A stretch of 64,000 nucleotides of DNA, from NCBI GenBank assembly GCA_014529385.2, contig CM043964.1, positions 135,223,420 to 135,287,419 on the forward strand. The letters run 5' to 3'. The notes beneath the pieces were generated by a model, which was not told the origin of the DNA, ran no database searches, and saw only the letters and a program-made list of their open reading frames with translations. This DNA is from Adiantum capillus-veneris. Its lineage: Eukaryota > Streptophyta > Polypodiopsida > Polypodiales > Pteridaceae. Shown piece by piece: positions 42,541 to 54,876 of this stretch. Positions within the stretch are counted from its first letter, which is position 1. Every line of letters begins with the position of its first letter. A program made the translations under genes and the position numbers.

Positions 42541-43720
42541 TCCTGCTATGTTGAAATTCAATGGCTTGCCATGCGAGGACAGGAGTTGGCTGTGTATAAA
42601 AAGAGAAACATGAAAGGACTTACATGATCTTGTATGTGTTTCTTTTTATGAAGATTTCAAGTTCTTTTGTAAAAGAAAAGATGAAAATTTACTTATCATA
42701 CCTCAATGTGAGCGATAACAACAAAAAGTCTTACTAACTTTTCATTTTTAGGCTTCAAGTTCGTTTAAAACTTGACCTCTTCCGACTATACGTGTTCAAC
42801 TCACAGAAATGTGGACCTGAGGTTCATACCGATGGTTTTGTCTCTAATACATTGACAACTCCTTTTACTTGTTTGCATCAATTGGCTCTATCTTCTTATA
42901 GAATGACGGCAGCGCTCAATATTCCGGCGATATCAATTTATTTATTAGATCATCTCAAGTCTTATTTGGCTCTCAAAACCTTGTAATAAGACATTCGTGG
43001 TGAAATTGAAGATATAGCATCACTATATCAGCTCAACCTTTGAGTAATAATAATTTTGCATGTACATGAGCTTATAAATGCATGAAGGATTGGATACATG
43101 GTCTTGCTGAGTTTGCAAGTGCTGTCTTGCTGATTTTGAGACACCAGCATTTGCTTCAGATAGATTCCTTCCAGGTTTCCTTATGTGCTTCTATCATAAT
43201 CCCCTATATTAATTCTCCTTATATCAGCTTGCACATAATTGAAGACCTTAAAAATCATTGAATAAGCGTTATGCTATGGTCTCTTGATGATTGAAGACCT
43301 TAGAAGTCATTAAATGGAGGCTATGTATAAATGCCACAAAGGGAGAATATGAAGATTCCATTGATAGCAAATGATGACAAAAGCTTTGTCCACACACTCA
43401 ATGCAAAGAAATTACACCAAATGAGAAGTTTATTGAAGTTAAGAATTCGACAGAAATCGATAATAAATAGCACACAAATCCCCCTCATCCTAAGGACGTT
43501 GTTGGCCTCTTGTGGAATGCACAAAGGCCAAGTTGGCCTTCATATGGTTTATACATGCACTAAGTACATCCTGGGAGATACTCATAGGGTATAACGATCT
43601 CATGGTGATCATCTCATACAAGGGAGGCTTCACAAAGAAGGGTAAAATCATAGGCCAAAAACCATTTGACCCAAATCTCTGACATGAAAAGGTATTAACT
43701 ATATGTTGTTGAGACATCTT
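42541..43720. other. Intergenic sequence without recognised feature
   Basis: AT-rich, about 1.2 kb. Small repeated words (TGATTGAAGACCTTAnAAnTCATT at about 43238 and 43287) are the only structure I see. Confidence 0.4.
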
Positions 43721-44470
43721 CTGTCACAGTCCAAGCTCGAGGGGCAAAAGACTCTCGCCGCGCATCTAGTGTCTTTTATTGACGGGAATTCTTGCTCAGA
43801 GTCGTCAGATTTGCCACATCAGCAGTCTGTAATTTTCATGGCAATCATTGCCTATGATTGTAGGACTCATCAGCAGACAGAATCCCCAATCGCTCTGATG
43901 ACGACACATCAGCATTGGTAATTAGGAGGCTTTATGCAAATGATTGGCTCGGCAAAATATTATGGCCCCCCTCGCCTAGACTGTGATGGCCGGGAATGGT
44001 CTGTCAAGAGACCATTCCCCAAGAATGAGGCTCCCACCATGGCTCCCGGCTCCCCGCCGGTTGCCAACATTCTTGGGAATGGTCTCTAACAGATCATTCC
44101 CTACACCGACACAGTCGGGTGTTGGGAGGTAGCACATCTTGGCTATGTATCTGCTCGCCATTATTGGTCAGAATATAAGCCTACAGCCGTCTGATGATTG
44201 CCACATCAGTTGCCGTAATTCTCTGCAGCCTCATCCTATCACTTGCAGTCGCTCAGAGCACGGAATAAATGCAACATCAGCATGCGAAATGAATTTTTTT
44301 TGTTTGCTGACGTGTCAACCTCTGACGCCTGCACTGTGTGGCCTCCCTCCCCTCGACTGTGACGGCCGAGAATGGTCGTGCAATGGCCATTCCCTGCAAA
44401 ACGTGCTCCTACCTTGGCTCCCGACCTTCGCCGGTCACCATGTGGTCGCTCCATCTTTCCATGTTACTAG
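43721..44470. repeat. Degenerate duplicated repeat with foldbacks
   Basis: Two diverged copies (about 43721-44120 and 44170-44470) share CCTCgCCTaGACTGTGAtGGCC, a following GGGAATGGTC...CCATTCCC hairpin, TTGGCTCCCG and GCCGGT words, and CACATCAGC words upstream. The first copy has two hairpins (44003-44031 and 44073-44104). The arrangement looks like the remains of LTRs or a MITE family; no target duplication could be found. Confidence 0.4.
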
Positions 44471-46980
44471 AACTGCTTTGTATATTGTGTACATCGTTTG
44501 ATGATTCCATATATCCTAAGAACCATTTAGGTTCAGGTAGATCTAAGGGTGACTCTACAAGCTCCACCAAGGCATAAGGAGAAACTACGATTTTGTGACA
44601 GTGAAGGGGATCGTTCAACCTACTAACATGAAACACGGGATGCGCTCAAAAAATCTCGGGAAACTCAATTGTGTAACCTATGTCCCCAATATTCTTAAGG
44701 ATGTAAAGGGTGCACATTCTTCTGGAGATAGTTCGTAATACTTCCCAATCTTCATGATTTTTCATTGCGCATGAAGCTCCAAGACAACATAATCTTCTTC
44801 AATGGTGATAATTATATGCCTTTTAGTAGAACAAGCATGCACAATCTTGTGCACTATGGATGATTTCTCTTGTTTTCTTCATAATGTCATTCATGTCATC
44901 AAGGAAGCTCTTGATATGTTGAATCTTCTCCTTCTCCAACCCTACAAATAGAGGATGTCTAGACTAAATCTGTACAACAATATGAAGGGTATAAAGCCGT
45001 ATACATGAATGCTTAGAGCTTTTTAAGCAAACTCGAAATGTGGTAAATAATTGCCTACCTGAATTGTTTCTTGCTCCATAAGAGTGCACTATATTCACTA
45101 AAATGTGGTTGACTCTCTTAGTTCAACCAACTCACTGCACATGATCCGTAGTACTCATACTCCTAGTAGTATCCAAATATTTGAAGAGTTCCCTCTAGAA
45201 GTGTTTGTTGAATTTCATGTCCGTGTCTACATTATATCAATGGGCAAGCCATATAGCTTGTAGAGATTCTCGAATAATCTACCTAGCTTCTCATATCTTG
45301 TATAGTAAGTATGAGATTTTCCATTTAGTCAACTCAATGTGAATGATTTCCTCGTCTTGCTATATGCAATCCCATCATGAATATCTAAAGGATGGAGTAA
45401 ACCTCCAATCGTGAGGCTTTCATGTTTATTGATGCGACACTACCTCCTATTTGCAATGCAACATGAAGTTTTGGAAATCTTGAAATAAATAAGGCCAAGG
45501 AACTTACCTCCTAAATATTCCATAGGTCCTCTGAACCGCGTGATGACCTACACTTTCACTATCATGACTCTTAATAACAATGTTAAGCTTGAAGCCATCG
45601 ATAGAATGGACACAAAACTCTACCCTCGTAGGGAAGGTACAGATCATCCAAGGAATAGTTGGCTCTCCCTCTAACAAAGCTTATCGCCCCCCTATGAAAA
45701 AGCACTGCTTAAAGTATACAAATGGTCCATCTTTGAGCTCTTTGGCTCAGTAATGTATCTAGGAGACTACTAGTGGCTTGAGATTACTATTTTCTTCTTG
45801 TCTCTAGCTAGTCTCTCTGGACTAACATCCTACTCCAAACTAATACTGCAATTGCAAAAAACATGCTGGATCTCACCAAAATAAGGATTATCCTCACATT
45901 TACTATTAGGATGCGAGTTTTGTTGCATCTCATGCGTACTTTCTCTCCTCCTCATGTGCTTATGTGTAAGTCTAGTAAGCCTAACCATGTGATGTGTCTT
46001 ATGTGGAAGGTGAGTTGGAAAGTATAGTAAACTCAATGATGTGTAAGGCTTACAAAGAGCCATCAAATTGCTTGCATGTGTGACACTTCCACTACCCTCT
46101 TTAGCTTTGCAAAGAGCACATGATGTACATACTTTTATGTATAATAATTGAGCTACTATTGTAGCCACACTTTGCTTACATAGCTTCTCGTCATCAAATG
46201 GTACCACTGCCATTTAAATTTTTTTTGTATGTCCTTCATGCTACAATCTGGACTTCTTTTGATAAGCAGTTGAAGTCTTTTGGCAACCCTAGTGAGATCA
46301 CACTTGATCGAAGGAAGAGGGGCCTAATGTCTATTATTGAAGACCATTGCATTTTTGCACACCCATAAATGCCATAGGAATATACATATGATAATGTTCC
46401 AAGTTAGCATGTCCATATTAATACATTCCCCCAGTAGTAGCTCTTTCCAAATAAAGGAAAGTGGGTGAGCAACCCCTAAGATTTGGTGGAGCAGGGCTAA
46501 AGAACTCTAATTTTTTGAACATTCAAAGAAAAGGTGGATGAACGACTCTACCTGTTGATTACATCTCATACAAGTGCCTGAGTTAATACCAAGCATAGGA
46601 AAAAATAATACAAAATGGTGGTCTATCATGCATTTTTTTTTTCACGAGTGTCGTGAATATCGTAGGTACTTTGGTCAGCCCAAACAATATGACCAAGGAC
46701 ATAATGTCCAATACAAGCTCTAAGTAGTTTTGGGAACATTTTGTTTTTGAATTGTGACGATACCGCAATAATCAATTTATTTCTTGCCACATTAAGCAGG
46801 CCAAATAAATCATCTATATGAAGCGTATGGTACTTATTCTTAACCATCACTTGATTAAGAGTTCTTTAGTCTATGCAGAATTGCATGGAACTATCTTTCT
46901 TCTCTCTCGAAAGTATCACTGATACCCATGGAGAAGAACTTGTTTATATGAACCCCTTCTTCATAAATTTGGCTAGCTCT
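44409..46980 (-). pseudogene. Decayed Ty3/gypsy pol
   Basis: On the minus strand, in order: reverse transcriptase remains (46975-46600: KKGFI, TSSSPW, KKDSSMQFCID, VKNKYHTLHIDDLFGLLN and, in another frame, LFGLTKVPTIF), an integrase zinc-finger-like CTSCALCKAKEG (about 46110), integrase core (45280-45060: FENLYKLYGLPIDI, MKFNKHF, NYLPHFEFA) and the pol end (44760-44409: NIGDIGYTIEFPEIF, HPVFHVSRLNDP). Stops and frameshifts occur every few codons. RNase H is not visible; the distance between reverse transcriptase and zinc finger is too short, so it was deleted. This is the oldest recognisable gypsy copy in the window. Confidence 0.8.
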
Positions 46981-48127
46981 CGGTGCCCTTCTTGCGCTTC
47001 AAGCTGACTCAAACATTCAATATGCTTGCTTATTAGCTTTAACCCTTGTAGCACCTCAATGCTATGGTTCATTTTATGAGATGATGTAACCATTTGGAAA
47101 ATTATTAAGAAATACATGTTGAAATTCGTCTAGCAAGTTTTCTACACTATGTTCACACTTCAACGTTGTACCTTTATCTCTTGCCTTATAATTTGTCTTG
47201 TTTAACTCATAAGTAGACCAAACATGACTCTCAAATAGTGGGTCTCATCCCTGGTTTATACCCCTTTTTTAATCTACGAAAGCACTATCCAAACAAGTTT
47301 TAGCTATGAAAATGGAATGATACATCAAGTAAAAAGAATACATGTGATAAAATTTTCCCTTGTCAAATGCTTATCAAATGCCAAGAAGAATTAGTGGAAG
47401 CTTTAGGGACTCTCTTGTCTTCTTGCATTTTAATGACACCCTTAAGCTCAAACTCTAGAAAATTATGTAAATAGTATACAAGATGAAGATAGACTTAGGT
47501 TGAATAGCCACTCTCTACCCAACTACATTACTTAGAATCTCCTCATACTCCTACATGGCACTCCTAGCACAAAAATGTTCCACAATGTGTTTTGTCATAA
47601 CCATTCGCAAACCGTATGGTATACTTGTGGTCACTAGGATTCTCTGGCAGCTTCAACTATTTGACTGGTGTGTAGCTTAAAATGTTTTGCATTGCCTGAT
47701 GCTCTATTAAAACCATGACTCTAAGCCCATAGATAGTGCCAAACGATCTAAGTAGCTTATGTGGTCCCACTTTGGGAGACTACCATATGGATCATGTAAT
47801 AGTGCAAATGTGAGCGATATCCAAATGATCCATGGTCACACATTGGTGAATATTGCATCTTTCAAAGAGCATGTCTCCTCCCTCCTACCCTCAATAGGCC
47901 CACTATTTGACAATCTTTGGACACTCGGCCATATGTATGGTGGCTTCATTACAACAGAAAAAAGAATTTCTTTTGTGATTTTTATAATGCATTAGGGTGG
48001 TTTGTGTTCTCTTCTCCATGGGTACGCTTTCTTCAATCACCGCATATCTTGGCCTCTACACTCATGTGGCTCCCCCTTTTTCATTGAAAATCTCGATCCT
48101 TTTTCGACTTCACTTGCACTGTGTATG
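46981..48127. other. Unassigned sequence, probably upstream part of the decayed gypsy element
   Basis: AT-rich, no open frame of note. Its position before the reverse transcriptase remains suggests decayed gag and protease, but I find no motif. Confidence 0.3.
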
Positions 48128-48370
48128 CTATGATACTTGGTCATCTTAAATCTATGCATAGGAAATAGCCTTTGAAAAATCCTTTGGTTATAGGGGCTCA
48201 ACGTACTCAAGGTGATATTTTGTGATGCCTCTTTTGAAGCTCGGTATTCTATGATACTTGGTCATCTTAAATCTATGCATAGGTAATAGCCTTTGAAGAA
48301 TCCTTTGCTTACAGGGGCTCTACGTACTCAAGGTAATCTTTTATGATGCCTCGTTTGAACGTCTTGAAAT
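48128..48370. repeat. Tandem duplication, 121-base unit
   Basis: CTATGATACTTGGTCATCTT begins at 48128 and again at 48249. Both copies continue AAATCTATGCATAGG and TCAAGGT words with about 90 percent identity. Confidence 0.85.
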
Positions 48371-49014
48371 CATCAATTCTTTTTGGCTTTCTAAAAGAAA
48401 CCCTTAGTGTTGGGCTGGGTTAGGGGGGACTTCATAGTTTTCAGTGCATGATAAAGACTTACCTTTCATTTCACATCCTTTCTTTACTTTTCTTTGCATT
48501 CTATTGTTTTAGAATGCTCAGCAACATTTACTTTCTCTGCATGCTTGATAATGGCTTTAGAGATCAAACATTAAACAAAATATTCATAGGAGTTTGATCT
48601 TATGATGCAGTCTTCGAAAAAGTCCTTTTTGTCTAAGTGGCAAGTTTCCCTCTTATACAAATACAAAATGGAAATATTAGTAGAAATTTTTAAATTTGCA
48701 AAATATTCAAACTATTTTTTAGTATATTCTATCGGGTTTTTCTACTTTGCCATCCTTTGCAACCGGCTAATTTCAATTTTCAATCGGCTTAAGCCTAAGC
48801 TCAGACACATCTTTCTCAAACACTGAGGTATTGATAAACGATGCTCTCATTTGAGGATTTAAAAAAAAAAACTTCACGAAATTGTTTAATTTATTTTCTA
48901 TGTTTATTTGAAAGCATTAAAGTTTTGATTTTTAATGTGTGTTTATTTTACTTCCTTTTTGTTTTATTTTGTTTCAAAATACTAATGTGCAATGTGCACC
49001 ATTTACCTTATTAT

Positions 49015-49615
49015 TGGGGTCTTTCATAAATTGGGGGACCCTACTGGCTATACTCGGTCTAACGTCCCATTACACGGAATCTACCCAGATACCCTCTCTC
49101 TCCTCTCTCTTCCCCTTCCTCTCTCTCGCCTCTGCGTGACACCCTTTCCTCTGCCCTAGCTGCGCAGCGATGGCGTCACCCTCTGCAGCTTGCACTTCGC
49201 CTCTGCCCTCTGTCGGACCTGCGCACCCATCGCGACCCCCTGTTCCACCTACACAGTCGCTTAGACGAGCTCCCTCCGTGTCTCTCTGGCTCTGCCCTCT
49301 GCCCTCTGCCGGACCTGTGCACCCATCGCGACCCCCTCTTCCAGCTACACAAATCGCTCAGACGAGCTGGCTCCGTGTCTCTCTCGCTCTGCCCTCTGCC
49401 GCAGCTGCCGACTCATGCCCACACCCTCCGTCTGCATCTGGGAAATGAGCTTTCTCTCTCTCTCCCTCTCCCCCTTCCTCTTTCCTCGTGTCTACTCCAC
49501 CTCTTTCCACGGCTCCCTTCGCCTTTTCCACTTCAATTTTATCAAGAGCATCTCAGGAGATACCCCTTTATCCAGCTACTCCCAAAATTGGGGACACATA
49601 TTGGGGTCTTTCATA
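49015..49615. mobile_element. Possible retroposed insertion between 15-16 base direct repeats
   Basis: ATTGGGGTCTTTCATAA occurs at about 49013-49029 and 49599-49615. The sequence between them is pyrimidine rich and very different from the AT-rich flanks. It contains a two-copy tandem repeat. Such direct repeats are the usual length for LINE-mediated insertion, but no poly(A) tail is seen. Confidence 0.35.
49195..49410. repeat. Tandem duplication, about 106-base unit
   Basis: Two copies of a GC-rich unit with CTCTGCCCTCTG, GCACCCATCGCGACCCCC, CTACACA, CAGACGAGCT and CCGTGTCTCTCT words, at about 49199 and 49304. The open frames across it are short and proline rich and I do not regard them as genes. 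Confidence 0.75.
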
Positions 49616-49619
49616 ATAT

Positions 49620-50540
49620 ATAAGCCATTTGTTTTAGAAAGGTATCGTTATCCTTTCACTTGTTAGCTTATGATATCTCAATAAAAGATAAAAAAATTGT
49701 GCTAGTGATTATAGTAAGCATCCACTGATGCCACTATCCCTCTAGGTCATTTCTAGGAACAAAACATCATTTTGAATAGATAAAGTGGTTGCATTCTTGT
49801 TTTGTTCCTCTTCCTCATCGATGTGGGTAGGTGTAGGTGCGGATAGTTTTCCGAGGAAATTGGAATGTATACACGTGGAATGAACTACAAGCGCTTCAAC
49901 ATGTAGCTCTAACACTAGCAAATCTACATCGGCAATGTGTTGTCACTTGAGGTCAAACAGAATTATGAGGGTGTGGTATAATGTCATGGTGGACAACAAT
50001 CGGTAGAGCATTTAAATGTCTAGGGTGACGTAGAATAGCGACTCTGTCACTCTCCCCCCTATTGCGGGTAGCCACATGTATGATAAGTTGTTGGAGAAAT
50101 TTCTTGACGGAGTACATGTCGAGATTTCTTACATTTTCATCATCATCATTGGTCTCAAAAATATTGGAATCAACAGTATCCTCAAGACGCATATCCACGT
50201 CCTCGAGTTGTATAATCTGAGCACAATGAGAAGAAAATGGTGGTAACTACCAACATTCCAACGGGGTCTCAAGGCATCAATGGGGCTTCAAATTGGGTGC
50301 AATGGCCCCCGATACTTGCCAACCTTAGTCAACGGATGGTACAAAGGATGAGCGGGAGAAGCCAACTACATATGATTAAATGTTGGGGGATAACTCTAAG
50401 CTAGGTTGACCGAGCATGCGTCGGTAAACTATACCTAACATATATTTTATAATATATTACAAAAAAAGTTCACTTGTTTTATCATTTATAAAAATTAAAA
50501 TGAGCAAAAATATGTACTAGAGCACCAATAGTCACATCAC
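49620..50540. other. Sequence without recognised feature
   Basis: No open frame, RNA gene or repeat family recognised. A CAT/ATC-rich word (TCATCATCATTG) at 50145 is the only low-complexity stretch. Confidence 0.35.
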
Positions 50541-50559
50541 TTTCCTTGAAGAGCTTTGC

Positions 50560-50885
50560 CAACGATTGCTCTAGTAGTAGGGGGCGCCCAATTTTGAGTT
50601 TGGGGATTATTAGAGGGTATCTAGTGAGATACCCTCAAATGCAAAAGAAAAGGGTGGATCGTATTAAATCAAGGGAATAAAAAATATTGTTCTATATGTC
50701 TCTACTCTTTTGCTTTGAGAAGTGGGAATCTTAAAGTGATCCCTTGTGAGTGAAGCTTCTAAGGATTGTGACCGTTGGATTGCCTAAGGAATGCAAAAGA
50801 TTCTTATATTTTTGGATCTAGGGCTTGAACCCATTCCCTCTCCCCTTGGAGAGACTTTGACCGCTAAGCTATCGTGTACTTGTTG
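50560..50885 (-). mobile_element. tRNA-derived SINE (candidate)
   Basis: On the minus strand CACGATAGCTTAGCGGTCAA begins near 50876 and holds a pol III A box (TAGCTTAGCGGT, complement of 50860-50871). A B box, GGTTCAAGCCC (complement of 50821-50831), follows 28 bases later, the spacing of a tRNA promoter. The sequence does not fold like a complete tRNA and is followed by about 250 bases without coding capacity, as in a SINE. The tail end is uncertain. Confidence 0.5.
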
Positions 50886-50929
50886 AAAGGTTGCGTGTGT
50901 TAAGTTTATAGATCACGTCATCGCGATTA

Positions 50930-51090
50930 AGTTCACACCTAGTTCGCACTTAGTTCACAACGAGTTCACACTGAATTTGGTGTGGTGTACATACCTTCCC
51001 AAGCTCACACTTAGTTCACACCGAGTTCACACCAAATTTGGTGCCGTGCACATATTTCCCGAGTTCCCACTTAGTTCACACCTAGTTCAA
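50930..51090. repeat. Imperfect tandem repeat, about 60-base unit
   Basis: TTCACACCTAGTTCGCACTTAGTTCAC and related words recur three times with TTTGGTGnnGTnCACAT between them (50935, 50998, 51060). Confidence 0.7.
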
Positions 51091-51209
51091 AAAACAATCG
51101 GACAGTCCAAATTGCACCCGCCACGTGACGCCTGATGTGGTCCATTGATCCTACCTTCCTAGGGGTGTGTCAATTAATGACGACGGTGTGTATGTGTGTG
51201 CATATGCAC

Positions 51210-51375
51210 GCGCAGACAGGTGTATACATACAATCTTCCTCTTAAAATTTATGTAAATAAATAAATATATACATTTTAAATTAATATGTAAATGCGTGTG
51301 GGCACGACCGTGTATACATACAATTTTGTTCTTGAAATTTATGTAAATAAATAAATATACACATTTTAAACTGGA
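51210..51375. repeat. Tandem duplication, about 91-base unit
   Basis: GTGTATACATACAATnTT followed by AAATTTATGTAAATAAATAA occurs at about 51221 and 51312. Confidence 0.85.
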
Positions 51376-51379
51376 GCTT

Positions 51380-52143
51380 TTTACACACGTTTTTTATAAT
51401 CCAATATTACTTTGGGTGGGGAGAGAGTGTCTTCCCCTTACTAGCATAAGTTACATTATTCAAACAAATTAGGGTAAAGGGGGGGCCAGTAAGAGGTCAC
51501 CTAAGCGGATTAGCATCATTCGAACACTCTAGTGCATAGAAATGGGCACGCAGAGGTGCCATTGAAGGCCTCGCATCGTGACAAGACCTTGTAATTTTTT
51601 CGGCTGTTCAATATAATTCACTCGCAATTGTGAGCTTTCCTATTAAAAAAAGAAAAAGAAAAAAAAGATCTACAGGCATGTCGAACGGATGAACGCAAAC
51701 GCTACAAATAAAAAATTCCGTGTAGCTCGGTACAATGTACATCGCCCTAGTAGGGCTCGATCTATCATCTCCAAGTCCTCATGAGACGTCCACGATTCAA
51801 TTTCGCCTCAGCTAGACCGCCCAACCACTGCAGGGACATCGCTGTCCTGCTTTCGGTTCACAACTGCTATAATTTAGTGGCCTCTCCCCGGGGGTGGCTG
51901 TTTATTTATTGGTCCTTGATTCTAGAAAAGGGGTTCGTTAAGGGAACCTTGGAAGACGTCCCTTTGATTAATCAGGAAAGGAAAGGGAATTGGAGATGAG
52001 TAGCAGAGAGAGGAGCCAGGCGGCGGGCGGGGAAGCCATGCGGGCTAGGGCGGAACGAATTCGGATACACAAATGCCACCACATGCCTTCGTAAGAAGTT
52101 TTGAACAAATTCTCACAATAATTCCCACATTGTGACTTACCTC
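51380..52143. other. Intergenic sequence without recognised feature
   Basis: One open frame at 51781-51999 is short and shows no motif, so I do not call it. Contains an A-rich run at 51645-51668. Confidence 0.35.
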
Positions 52144-52223
52144 AACATCATGAGCTTCTGTGAGAGAGGCACCGCATACCTAGCTAGGTATGCGGAGCCT
52201 CTCGAGCAGAAGCTCATGATGTT
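52144..52223. repeat. 80-base near-perfect palindrome
   Basis: The arm AACATCATGAGCTTCTG...GCATACCTAG (52144-52183) pairs with 52184-52223 with four mismatches in 40 and no loop (centre CTAG|CTAG). Transcribed RNA from either strand would fold into one long hairpin. It lies about 330 bases behind the stop of the DUF620 gene, so it may be in or just past its 3' UTR. Confidence 0.9.
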
Positions 52224-52553
52224 ATTCATTGTATGAAAAACACCGGAAAAGACTCCGTTTTCCTACATGAGAAAATTTCTAAATCTTCTTGTGCTTAGGT
52301 ATTGAGGGGGTGAAGACATGTCTATGAGACAAATATGTGCTTAGATCCTTGGGATCATGCTATAAATAAGCACTTGAAGGACATTAACACAAGGAGGTTT
52401 CTTAATAGTGCACCGCCCCAAGGGTAAAGCTTTATGAAGTGAGATCTAATGGAATACCAACATCATCTTGTTCTCATCAATTCATGCTTTCAAAATTTAT
52501 AAAGAGATTGGACAGACACATATAATTTTACAAGTTGGATTTCTCATCTCATC
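52224..52553 (-). other. 3' region of the DUF620 gene
   Basis: AT-rich, no frame. On the minus strand it follows the stop codon and is expected to hold the 3' UTR; AATTGATG and TTATAAATTTTG words are compatible with poly(A) signals but not decisive. Confidence 0.4.
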
Positions 52554-54824
52554 TTAGACCTCCACTCTCCATATAATGTTATCCAAGTTTTCTTGAGGCT
52601 TGTCCAGGGCAGCAACCTTGCTTTTGCTGAGGGAGCATTTGATGCCTCCTCTCTCTTCACGTGGGAGCTCGTGAAACTCGCCAAGCATGCTAATCGCCGG
52701 GGATCGTATGTCCGCTGGCGGTATGAAAAGCTCAGAGGAGAGGCCAGGCACATCAAAGGCAACCTCATCAATGCTCCATTCCTCTTCCAATCTGGTTTTA
52801 GTGTGGCTCATTGCTACCTCACCAAACCGAAACAAAGTCACATTGGACTTTCCAGCATGAGCAATCATCACTCCATCAACACACCTATATGTCAAATGTG
52901 AAAGACACAAAAATTAAACCCACATAATGCTCATTATACCTTTGAAATTAATGTATAATGCAAATGCCATTAATTTTAGTGCAGTGCTGACACATCCCTG
53001 CTTATAGTGTAAATTTCCCAGTTGAAAATGAAAAGTCCCAGTTGTAATTTCATTGGACCTTACTGTTTAAGGTGAAAAAATTGGGCATTTTTAGGTATAA
53101 ATCCTGGTGAGGATTCCTCTTTCTTGGAACATTCAGGTGCAAAACAAGCAGACGAAGCCTAAAAAGTTGCAAGGAGCAAAGCCATGATATTTATAAGACA
53201 AAAAGGTTATCCCAAGCACAGCAAAGAAGAGAGACAGTAGATTGGTACCTGTAGTCATCCAAGGTGGAGTCAATGGTAGTCTCCCAGAAGACGGCGTCGC
53301 CAGCGGTGGCTTGGATGCGGGTCAAATGGGAGTCTTCCACATGGACAAGGAGGCCAGTTTTCTGGCTGAAGTAGCCAAAGAGCACATGGCGGATGATCTC
53401 GGCGGGGCCCTCGCTTCGCCCCGCCAGTGTGGCGGCATCCGCTGCAACTTTCAGAATGAAGCACTCCTCCCCCTTCACTTGCTTCTCGCCGATGCAGCGC
53501 ACTCCGCCACTGCTGAAAACGCTTGCCACTGTCCTGGGATCCAACCCCTGCCACATTACACAGCATCTCATCAATATACACACATTATCCACGGCTGCAC
53601 AGTTTGTTTCACCAAGTGGCCTACATAAGATGTGGACAAAAGCTTGTTTGCCATCATTAAGTTTGCCATGTGGCACTCATCGACAAAACTTAATCAAACG
53701 GTCCACAGATGCTCTCAAGAGTTTCAGGAATCCCCTTAGGCCTTTAATATATATAGACCAAATTCACAACAAAGCTTTGTCTAGACTCTATTCTCTCCAA
53801 AAAAGCCCAAGGTGAAGGCACTATGAATACCTAGCCTTTGATAGGCTGTTTATGCAAGCTAACTTTCATAAATTTTTGGCTTAAACACACCAATTTCCAA
53901 TTTCCCCTTGGAAAACATCACCGTTGGCGGACTTGGGATACATACTATTGAGCAAGAGCCACATATAGATATCCACCATGAGTAAGTTTCTCATCAAACT
54001 CCCTTTTGTTGCCAACTTAATCTTGCCAATAGGTGAAGTCATCCTTCGATTCCTGCCCAATAGTGTCCTTCATGGCGGACAATGGCAAGGAGACTCTCCC
54101 CCCCACCCTCCGCACCAAAATAGAAAAACCATGAATCCTAAACCCTAAACCCTAAACCGATTGTTATAATTTTTTAGTTGCATTTCCCCCTTGACTAAGT
54201 TGGGGCCCAACTTAGAGGTTTGTATCAAGAGAAAATCATAGTCTTTGATTAAATTGGCCTTCCTGGACAATTGCACAGGAGCAGCTCCTCTTCTAGCTCA
54301 CAGTACTTGACAACAAATTCCGCCACAAGAATGACACGGATGCAACGGTTCAAACGAGTCCATAAATTGAAAATCACTGCACCTGGTATGCATGTCCTCA
54401 AATTCTAACATGAGACAAAATTATACCTGTAGAGCTCTCCTTAGAGGCCTGACAGGTCCTTTGGCTGCATGAGAGCCAAGCCAAGGCGTATGTCGCCACA
54501 CAAGCTTCCCATCACTTCCAGCATGCACTTTGCTACCACCCACAGCCATCTCCATATTCCACATATTGGGCACCATTTGCCACAGAACAAAGCACCCGTT
54601 CTCTGCCGACTTGGATGGATTCCGCGTCTTTACCACCTCTGTTGCAGTTTCAAACTCTGATGCAAACATCTTCACTCTTCCCATAGCATATGAGTTTGAT
54701 ACATTGCTTAGCTTCGCTATGCCTGTCGCGCATATGTATTGCTGAATTATGTATTGAGCTGACGACGTCTCCTGCGCAGATTGCATTATGAGGAACTCAC
54801 CATTAATTTTATGAATGCTGATGG

Positions 54825-54876
<52 letters not shown>

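Noticed and set aside
49170-49623. Proline/serine-rich open frames as a cell-wall protein gene
   Set aside because: They come from a pyrimidine-rich tandem repeat, have no signal peptide and exist in overlapping frames without splice or start support.
50818-50878. A functional tRNA gene
   Set aside because: A and B boxes are present, but the arms do not pair into a cloverleaf and there is no acceptor stem or terminator in the right place.
51720-51850. A second tRNA-like SINE head in the minus strand
   Set aside because: A TAGCTGAGGCG word resembles an A box, but no B box is found at tRNA spacing.
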